This document shows positions 9,136 to 15,000 of a stretch of 15,000 nt of DNA, in pieces. Position 1 is the stretch's first letter, and each line of letters starts with the position of its first letter. Location: positions 24,391 through 39,390 of the forward strand of contig JAHBMJ010003712.1 of assembly GCA_018398765.1 (NCBI GenBank). Reading direction: 5' to 3'. Both the position numbers and the translations under genes were made by a program. Source of the stretch: Chromera velia. Its lineage: Eukaryota; Sar; Chromeraceae. Below the pieces are notes generated by a model. That model did not search any database. It had not been told where the DNA came from and saw only the letters and a program-made list of their open reading frames with translations.

Positions 9136-10479
9136 TTATACAGCTTGTTCTTGTACTTGGAGGCCCGAAAGCAGCACCTCGTCTTCTTCTTTCCGATCTT
9201 CCACCTTCTGAAGAATCAACTCAACCTCGGGGGGACATTCCGAGGGCGCACCTCCTTTCCGGAGGCGGACCACTTCTCCTGCTAGGGTGCGGAGCTCTAA
9301 GCGCAAATGCATATTCCTCCTGCCCTCCAATGCCCTGAGGAAGCTGAGCTCCTCCAGCTCTTCCTGGATCCTCCGAGGACGTGCGGGGGCGTGATGGTGT
9401 TGGTGATGATGGTGATGGCGTCGTTGCGCAGGAGGCTGTCCCTGGTGTCCTCCCCCCCCCCCTACAGTGCCTCCTGCATAGTGATTCGGCACGTGGGGGG
9501 CATGGCTAGTTGCCTCGAGACGACCTACGGGTGCGACAGGCTGCAACCCTGTAGAGCCTTTTTGTCCCTGTGCGCCTCCCCCGTCTCTCTCTGAGGCTCT
9601 GCCTCTTTTACTTTCAGACAAATAATCATAACAATCGGGAGATTCTCCTCTCTCTGTTGCTGCGTTGGATGGAATCACAGAGGGCTGACGTCTTGACTCA
9701 GCAGAAGCATGATATTCTGATTGATCCCGAGATGGACTCGCAGAGGCACCAGCAGCGGCAGCAGCACCTGCAGCGCCAAAAAGGAAGAGCCCCGCTCCGA
9801 CGGATTTGGACTTTTTCTTTTCATCGAGAGAAGAAGGCACTGCGTTAAGGGGGCCTGTGGAATGAGGCACAGACCCTCTAGGGCCCCCAAAGAAAAACAA
9901 CCCCCGCTTCTTCGCGCCTGCTTCTTCCACAACATGATCCCCCCCATTTGAAGGAAGACCCCCTACCCCTCCCTGAGCCCATTTTCTCTGTTGCTGCTGC
10001 TGTTGGTGGCCCTGAAGAATCAAACGGGCTGGGTGGGTCGTGTGTTCTTCATCAACATCACTCTCCCCCAACGCCCTCTCTCTTGGCGTCTGGGTTCTCG
10101 ATGCACACCCAGAGGCCGAACCCGCCAGTGAGGGCCTCGAGGACCCCGATACCCTCGCCGGGTTGTTCAGCAGTCCCCCCCCACCTCCACCCTCACCAAA
10201 GGGCCCCGGCTGCTTATCAAACGAAGTCAGCAGAACTGAGTGACCATTCTCTCCGGCACCTTCTGAGGGAAAAATCGGCCATCCAGGACCCCCGACCCAC
10301 GCGCTCCCTCTTCCGCCTCTCGTATGCCCGTGGAGAGAGGAGCCTGCCTGCGTGTGGGTATGGGGATGCGGCACGGCCTGCAGGAAAGACAACAAAGGGG
10401 CGCATCCACCCAGGGCAGGGTGGGCAAGGACTGCACGGAGGTAGGTGTTCAACTGGTTCCTCTTGTTCTCCAGGTATGC
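9136..10479 (-). CDS. PX gene exon 4
   Basis: The acceptor CTGTCTGATTGCAG leads into AYLENKRNQLNTYLRAVL in phase 0. The frame is then open for 447 codons to TAA at 9136-9138. Gln run near 9995, Ala run near 9770, His run near 9410. Confidence 0.8.
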   Translation of the reverse strand, partial: AYLENKRNQLNTYLRAVLAHPALGGCAPLLSFLQAVPHPHTHTQAGSSLHGHTRGGRGSAWVGGPGWPIFPSEGAGENGHSVLLTSFDKQPGPFGEGGGGGGLLNNPARVSGSSRPSLAGSASGCASRTQTPRERALGESDVDEEHTTHPARLILQGHQQQQQQRKWAQGGVGGLPSNGGDHVVEEAGAKKRGLFFFGGPRGSVPHSTGPLNAVPSSLDEKKKSKSVGAGLFLFGAAGAAAAAGASASPSRDQSEYHASAESRRQPSVIPSNAATERGESPDCYDYLSESKRGRASERDGGGAQGQKGSTGLQPVAPVGRLEATSHAPHVPNHYAGGTVGGGGGHQGQPPAQRRHHHHHQHHHAPARPRRIQEELEELSFLRALEGRRNMHLRLELRTLAGEVVRLRKGGAPSECPPEVELILQKVEDRKEEDEVLLSGLQVQEQAV

Positions 10480-10634
10480 CTGCAATCAGACAGTCAGTCA
10501 ATTTAAGAGAATTAAGAAAATGAAAGAAATTGACACACACACTCGTGAATGGCTATGTGCTCAGATAGATATAGACGCAGGAATACCGAGACAGGCGGAA
10601 ACGGTAAAATTTGTGGAGGATGCGTGCGGCGAAC

Positions 10635-10669
<35 letters not shown>

Positions 10670-12574
10670 AGCAATCAGTCGAGCAAGCAATCAATCAATC
10701 AATCAATTACTCGAGCAAGCAAGAAATGCATGCTCCTCTCATGCAGCCCACCTAGCAATGAAGGCCATGCACCACCCACCCACCGCGTTGGTTTTTGCAC
10801 GTTTTCCTTCCTTCCTTCCTTCCTTCCTTTCTTCCTTCCTTCCTTCCTTCCTTTCTTCCTTCCTTCCTTCCTTCCTTCCTTTCTTCCTTCCTTCCTTCCT
10901 TCCTTTCTTCCTTCCTTCCTTCCTTCCTTCCTTTCTTCCTTCCTTTCTTCCTTCCTTTCTTCCTTCGTTCCTTCCTTCCTTCCTTCCTGCTACAGTTGCC
11001 TGCCTGCCCACTCATCTAAGCACTGCAATCACCATTCTGCTTAAAGGAAAAAACAGGGTACACCTGGTTGAATATGTCTGTCTGACTGACTGACTGACTG
11101 ACTGACTGACTGACAGGATTGAAGGATCGTCTCAGTCCAGGTACTGGCAGCTGTGGGATTTTCGTTTTGGGAAACAACTGCGCGCACACACACAGACGTG
11201 GAGAATCAGCTAGGACTAGCTGACAGTCTAGCTTACGGACATCTAGCTTGCTTGTAGCAGTAATCAGAAGTGGTCTGTCTGTCTCTTGGTTCGTCCGCGA
11301 CTTAATTGCAGCTGTCTGTTGGATTCTCTTGCAGGCCCGTTCTTTTTTTTTGCTTTTGTGTGTTCGGGCCGACAGCTAGCTAGAGAAGGGCCAGTGCCCC
11401 TGTGAGGCTGCATGGAAATGATTGCATGGGGGGCGCCACAAAATGGGAGTGTCAAAGGGAAAGTGGAAGAAAGGAGGTGCTTGGTGGAAATAGGTGCCAG
11501 ATCGTTATCGATGGAGGGAGGAGAAAGATAAGTACACGCACGCACGCACGCACGCACGCAGGCAGATATGCCGAGAGACAATTGAACAGGAAGGAGTGGA
11601 CCTCCAGACTTCCTTCCAGATGAATGAAAGCGCTTGGTTTTCAATTTCCCCTCTTTCAAAGGTACCCCTAGAAAGCCCATGTATGTATAAATGTACCCAC
11701 GCACTCACTCACCTGCCTGAGGCTCTTGTCAAGGTCCCTGAAGGCTGCACCAGCATTAACGCGTGGCAACGTGAATGTATTCGAGATTTGGTAAGCGCAA
11801 AGAACGAATGAAAAGACAAAAGCACCCCCCAATAAACCTTCATGCACTGCAGTCTTGGCTGAACGAACATGCAGAATGCACTCCACTTACGTAAATAAAC
11901 AGAAGATCTGACAATCTGCACCTAATACTTTTCTGTCTTCGGCATGGGGAAACACAACGAATTGCAGTGTCATCTGGTGAATGGCTACGAATCCAAGGGG
12001 CATACAGCAAAGCAGTCAGCGCTTTCCCTCTCTCACTCAGGTTGACAGAACGCTCCTAGCTTTCAACTGCATGCATAATTAGACAGACGGTCGATCGATG
12101 CACGTCCGGAGTCTTTGCACAGTTCAGCCCAGGGAGGCGCAGATATAGGAGAGGAATGTGTTTTGTCCCATCTCCCCGGACCCATGCATGAATGCACGAG
12201 GGGTCATAGTGACGAGGCAGTGAGGAAAGCCCACGCACAGCAAGAAAGACATTGCAATACTGAATTATGGAGGAGTGGTATAAATCATATCGCTACAGCA
12301 ACCCAGGCACTCACCGGTAGGCGGATAGACGGATAGACGTATGCATACACCGCAGGCAAAGAGGAAAAGGGGGTGCTTTCAAAGACTGACCGGAAAACCG
12401 CTGCTGGGTCGACCACGAGTCCCCCCCCTGCCTCCCCACCTGCCACCCAGCCTGATTTGCCACCACGGCCGCAACTACGGAGGGTCTGCAGGTGATCACA
12501 TACTCCACATGGCTATCGGATCTGTGACTGTCCCTAATGATGACAAACGAAGTCACCTCTGCGTCCACCAGCAT
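9136..12574 (-). CDS. PX-domain (sorting nexin-like) protein with C-terminal coiled coil
   Basis: I reconstruct four exons: 12574-12315, 11737-11713, 11177-11115 and 10479-9136 (1,692 bases, 563 residues plus TAA, phases agree). The PX domain spans about 5-151. Strands VTSFVIIRDSH and HVEYVITC come first, then IRLSAYRDLDKSLRQ (family 'RRYSDFrdL'), FPKTKIPQLPVPG (the proline-rich loop) and AYLENKRNQLNTYLRAVL with LLSFLQ (final helices). PX domains bind phosphoinositides, usually PI3P, on endosomal membranes. The Arg before the SAY segment is kept. The loop Lys is replaced by Pro, and the helix Arg appears as Lys-Arg. Residues about 152-484 are low complexity, with Gly, Gln, Ala and His runs. 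Residues 485-563 are a charged coiled coil (RRIQEELEELSFLRALEG onward). An insertion of about 30 residues before IRLSAYR may be real or a small in-frame intron (54 bases, GTGGGG...GTCAG). Confidence 0.75.
10636..10706. repeat. (AATC)n repeat, interrupted
   Basis: Two AATC tracts (10636-10669 and 10689-10706) are separated by GAGC-variant units. They lie inside PX intron 3 (10480-11114). Confidence 0.9.
10802..10988. repeat. (TTCC)n tetranucleotide array with periodic TTTC variants
   Basis: About 187 bases of TTCC units, broken at irregular intervals by a TTTC unit. It lies in PX intron 3 (sense strand GGAA). All three minus frames read Lys-Glu-Gly-Arg and all plus frames read Phe-Leu-Pro-Ser, so the open frames here are repeat artefacts. 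Confidence 0.97.
11076..11114. repeat. (CTGA)n repeat abutting the PX exon 3 donor
   Basis: On the sense strand it is (GTCA)n, and its first unit is the GTCAGT donor at 11114. Confidence 0.9.
11115..11177 (-). CDS. PX gene exon 3 (proline-rich PX loop)
   Basis: Exactly 21 codons, phase 0 at both ends, covering FPKTKIPQLPVPGLRRSF. The acceptor is GTGTGTGCGCGCAG. The donor GTCAGT is the first unit of a (GTCA)n repeat. Confidence 0.75.
11178..11712 (-). other. PX intron 2 (535 bases)
   Basis: Contains the CACG repeat (11535-11561) and several TAGCTAG/CTAGCT words (11205-11260). No gene is seen inside. Confidence 0.6.
11535..11561. repeat. (CACG)n repeat
   Basis: Six to seven CACG units inside PX intron 2. 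Confidence 0.95.
11713..11737 (-). CDS. PX gene exon 2, a 25-base micro-exon
   Basis: The acceptor is CTTCAG and the donor CAG|GTGAGTGAG is strong. The exon encodes RDLDKSLRQ with the first codon split. The alternative acceptor seven bases upstream (GTGCAG) gives a stop codon, so the 25-base form is the one that keeps the PX motif. Confidence 0.65.
11738..12314 (-). other. PX intron 1 (577 bases)
   Basis: Runs from the GTGAGT donor to the CTTCAG acceptor. No microsatellite and no recognisable coding sequence. TGCATGCA-type words occur near 12068 and 12183. Confidence 0.55.
12315..12574 (-). CDS. PX gene exon 1
   Basis: The exon starts at ATG (GAAGAGATGCTGGTG). The frame stays open to 12616, and an acceptor-like CGTCTGCAG at 12593 would permit an upstream exon. 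It ends CTACCG|GTGAGT, a strong donor, in phase 2. Confidence 0.6.
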
Positions 12575-13190
12575 CTCTTCGGGCTCTTCTCTCTGCAGAC
12601 GTAGGTTGCAACTTCTCTACTTTCGTTGAATCTGTGCTGATCATGCAGCGGATCGACCTAAACGCATGCCGTCAATCAGCCAGCGAGCTCCCCATCCTGT
12701 CCATCCTCCCTCATGCACACAGGAAGCTATATATGCAGATCATTGCAAAGGACAGATGATTCAATGTTGACAGTGCATCCAGTCTATATATATATAAGAC
12801 GCTCTCCCTCTAAGGACCCTCTTTCCATGCATGCACCTGCATGCATGGATATACGATATTGGAGGTTGCATGCAGGCCGAGCTAAAGAATACATGCATGC
12901 ATGTGTATAATATATGTGTATACGTACATGCAAAAATTAAAATATTAATTAATACACATCACACGTACGTATATATATATACACGTACATCAACATATCT
13001 GAATTCTGATCGACGGCAAACATGTATATACGTTTACTGACGAATTACACGCAATTCTACAAGAGGATCGACACATCCCATTCCAAAGGGACAAAGAGGG
13101 ACGGACAAAGCCGCCTTTCATCGTTTCTCTCATCGCTCCTGCCGCGTACGGATTCTGCTTCCAATTTAACAACAGTTAGGCAAAACGACG
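12575..13190. promoter_or_regulatory. Divergent intergenic region with TGCATGCA cluster
   Basis: This lies between the minus-strand PX gene and the plus-strand PIG-S-like gene, so it should hold both promoters. It contains TATATATATATA-type runs (12785-12797 and 12966-12980) and a dense set of TGCATGCA words between 12825 and 12903. No open frame here looks coding, although an upstream exon of either gene is possible. Confidence 0.5.
12825..12848. promoter_or_regulatory. 24-base palindrome built from TGCATGCA
   Basis: The arm CCATGCATGCA (12825-12835), a 2-base spacer and the perfect reverse-complement arm (12838-12848). TGCATGCA-type words are bound by some ApiAP2 factors in apicomplexans. 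Whether such factors act here is inference. Confidence 0.5.
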
Positions 13191-14528
13191 ATGCAAACAG
13201 CAACCGCAACAGAAGAAGAGAGAAAGTGCCAGGGCGGGAAAGCCCAGCCCCGTCTATCTCGTCGCTTTCTCTGCCTCTTTTTTATTGGATTAGTGCTTTC
13301 TGCTCCGTGGTGGTGGTGGAACATTCAGCAGATCGACACACAGGACTTGGTCAGGAGATGGAGACTGCCCTCAATTCAGACCATACGAAGGTTCTCTGCC
13401 ACAAGTGATACCCCAATTCCCCGTCTGCGCAAGTTAAACGACGACATGCGTGACATGTTCGTGAAAACTTTCGATGCAAACCATCCGACCAAACCGGAGA
13501 GCGCCTTGCTCTCTGACCGAAAGATCTTGGCGTACAACGTCACAGGCAGACTCCCCGACCTGGGCACGCAGTTGGACTTTGCAATGATACCCGAGCTGGC
13601 AGAAGCCAACCGTACAAATAACACAGTTCTGATGGAGAGACTGAGGGACACTTACTATCGAGTGGGTAAGTATCTTGAGCTCCTTGCTTGGATGACTGAA
13701 TTAGAGGAGTGGCACTTCAACGGGGGCTTCGATGCCGAGTCGAGCTACGCCGTTTTTGCTTACCTGAACTTCGTCTACAGATGGGAGGGGGAGGGGGAGG
13801 GAGAGCAGAAAGAGAAAAAGAGAGGGCGGCCTCCTTTCTTGGAGGTTGTGCGTTGGATGTCTGGGTCTGGGGCCCAGCACATCACTGTGTTGGTGGGAAG
13901 GAACCAGAGCACAAATCCTTTGGCGCCCCATGAGTGGAAGCAGACGACAATGATTGCAGAGGCACAGTGGTGGAAAGGGAATCCACCAGGGTTCCAGCAT
14001 CTGTCGCTGATTCCAGATAGTTCTGTTTTGGGATTTTTGTGGACTGTCCGGGCGAACTACGAGCTGTTGATGAGCAACAAACCGATCGACTTCGGTTGTC
14101 TGTCGGGGCGTGCCCTTTGGATTCTTGCCCCCCTCCTTGAAGGGACAATGACCAAGACTGAAAGACTGGCAAGACTGTTTTTTGAAAGAAATCGAATGAA
14201 GCCCGAAAGGAAGAGACCACTCAAGGGGTGACACCACTCCTGTGCACGTGAAACAGAGAGGGACGTTGTCAAAGAGAAAAGGACAGAAAAGAAGACACTT
14301 CCCCTCTTTTTTGCATTGCACGTTCATTTGCTTGATTGTCTCCCTTTTCTTTTTGAAAAAGTTGTTTCTCTTTTCTTTTTTTTGTCGGGATTTCTCTCCG
14401 CCATTCTTGGTCCCGACAGACTTCGGTCGGCGCTCTGGCTTCTTCTGTCGCGGTCTTTCGATCTCACACACTTTGTCCGTACCCTCTCGCTCAGGCTGTC
14501 TGAACGTGACTCTGAACTTGGAGTCTGA
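13191..14528 (+). CDS. Membrane-anchored protein, weak PIG-S (GPI transamidase subunit) resemblance
   Basis: Two exons are proposed: 13191-14227 and 14420-14528 (381 residues, phase 2 junction). Without splicing the frame stops at 14231 (346 residues). One N-terminal membrane segment (RRFLCLFFIGLVLSAPWWWW, about 24-43) recalls the PIG-S start 'lGlPlWWk'. Further weak parallels are ILAYNVTGRLPD (PIG-S 'lgYeItFsLl'), YAVFAYLNFVYRW ('LyPvLNFllYvPe') and NPLAPHEWKQTTMIA ('NaFhsPrWGGImvyN'). PIG-S is part of the ER complex that attaches GPI anchors to proteins. The model is shorter than usual (about 500-550) and lacks the expected C-terminal membrane helix, so either more exons follow or the assignment is wrong. 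A charged run (EGEGEGEQKEKKRGR) interrupts the middle. The intron 14228-14419 has a strong pyrimidine tract before CGACAG. Confidence 0.5.
14420..14528 (+). CDS. Second exon of the PIG-S-like gene (proposed)
   Basis: Joined in phase 2, this adds 35 residues including LLLSRSFDLTHFVRTLSL, loosely like the PIG-S segment 'LLwaRSvENLatatttLtSL', then TGA at 14526-14528. Confidence 0.4.
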
Positions 14529-15000
14529 AGCCTGTAGCTCTGAATTAAGCATTATTTAATTCACAATCCCGCTTTGAATCAACAGACATATAAAAAAATA
14601 CATGGTAGACCAACCAGGCAAAACAATGCTCGGATGATCTCTGACCATTTATTGATCGCCTTGGAATATGTGCAACTTTAAAGCAGACTCTGAGATGTAA
14701 TTTATAACAAACTTGTTAAGAAGGAATCCAGCTCTAGTTTTACTGTTTTAGAGTTGAATTTTGACTCAAATATTTGGTAAATTTCCTGGTAAAAGAGTTA
14801 CTATAATGAAAAAAAACTGTAAAATTAAATTCATTATGAATAACCGCTTTCATAACTTTAATAATTTGACCGGTTTAAAAACACTTCCATATTTTTCATA
14901 TATTTCTAGTCTAGTACAAGCTTTTATAAAATACGTCTTTAAATTACAGTTTAATTACTTTTTTAAGCTATAGATACAGAGATTTTCTATCACTTAATGA
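14529..15000. other. AT-rich block at the right edge
   Basis: The composition becomes AT-rich within about 15 bases of the stop at 14528 and stays so to the window end. The frame 14761-14973 is Lys/Asn/Phe-rich and has no domain character. It is probably the 3' untranslated/termination region of the PIG-S-like gene, or intron if the gene continues. Confidence 0.5.

Noticed and set aside
10802-10988. CRISPR-like regular array
   Set aside because: It is a tetranucleotide microsatellite without unique spacers, in a eukaryotic intron.
10739-11044. Open frames on both strands rich in Lys-Glu-Gly-Arg or Phe-Leu-Pro-Ser
   Set aside because: They come from the TTCC array, which is open in all frames, and lie inside PX intron 3.
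13666-13780. Perfect GTAAGT donor with a TTCGTCTACAG acceptor, a possible 115-base intron in the PIG-S-like gene
   Set aside because: Removing it shifts the frame into Gly/Arg repeat and an early stop, and deletes the segment that best resembles PIG-S (YAVFAYLNFVYRW). It could still be an alternative splice.
14761-14973. 70-codon plus-strand open frame
   Set aside because: Lys/Asn/Phe-rich composition expected by chance in AT-rich DNA; no motif or splice support.
1-15000. tRNA, rRNA, bacterial operons or phage features
   Set aside because: No cloverleaf, rRNA-like core or bacterial ribosome-binding pattern was seen by eye; gene structure is clearly intron-rich eukaryotic.

Overview
This window is nuclear DNA of a eukaryote with spliceosomal introns. 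Its genes are broken into short exons by introns packed with simple-sequence repeats, and reading frames rejoin with matching phase only when GT...AG introns are removed. Most of it is GC-balanced and rich in microsatellites: CT, CA, CAGA, TTCC, CTGA, CACG and AATC runs. Copies of the palindrome TGCATGCA are frequent. A microalga or alveolate (a chromerid such as Chromera) would fit, but that is inference from gene content, intron style and motif use, not a match I could run.

Layout, left to right. Positions 1-437 are pyrimidine-rich simple sequence. A small plus-strand gene end (about 438-663) is followed by an AT-rich block (664-1553). Next comes a large minus-strand gene (8002 down to 1554), reconstructed here as eight exons. 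It encodes a glycoside hydrolase family 36 protein of the raffinose synthase / seed imbibition (alkaline alpha-galactosidase) type, about 1,149 residues. A mixed upstream stretch (8003-8450) and a second AT-rich block (8451-9135) follow. A second minus-strand gene (12574 down to 9136, four exons, about 563 residues) encodes a protein with an N-terminal PX (phosphoinositide-binding) domain, a long low-complexity middle and a C-terminal coiled coil. A 616-base divergent intergenic region carries TGCATGCA palindromes and TATA-like runs. A plus-strand gene (13191-14528) encodes a membrane-anchored protein that weakly resembles the GPI transamidase subunit PIG-S. A third AT-rich block runs from 14529 to the end.

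The genes do not form a pathway. The most notable features concern gene architecture. Splice donors and acceptors sit at the edges of microsatellites. One acceptor is duplicated on both sides of a perfect hairpin, like a foldback element. One exon is only 25 bases long. AT-rich blocks begin abruptly at the 3' ends of the four proposed genes. All exon models come from reading frames and family motifs alone and have no transcript support.
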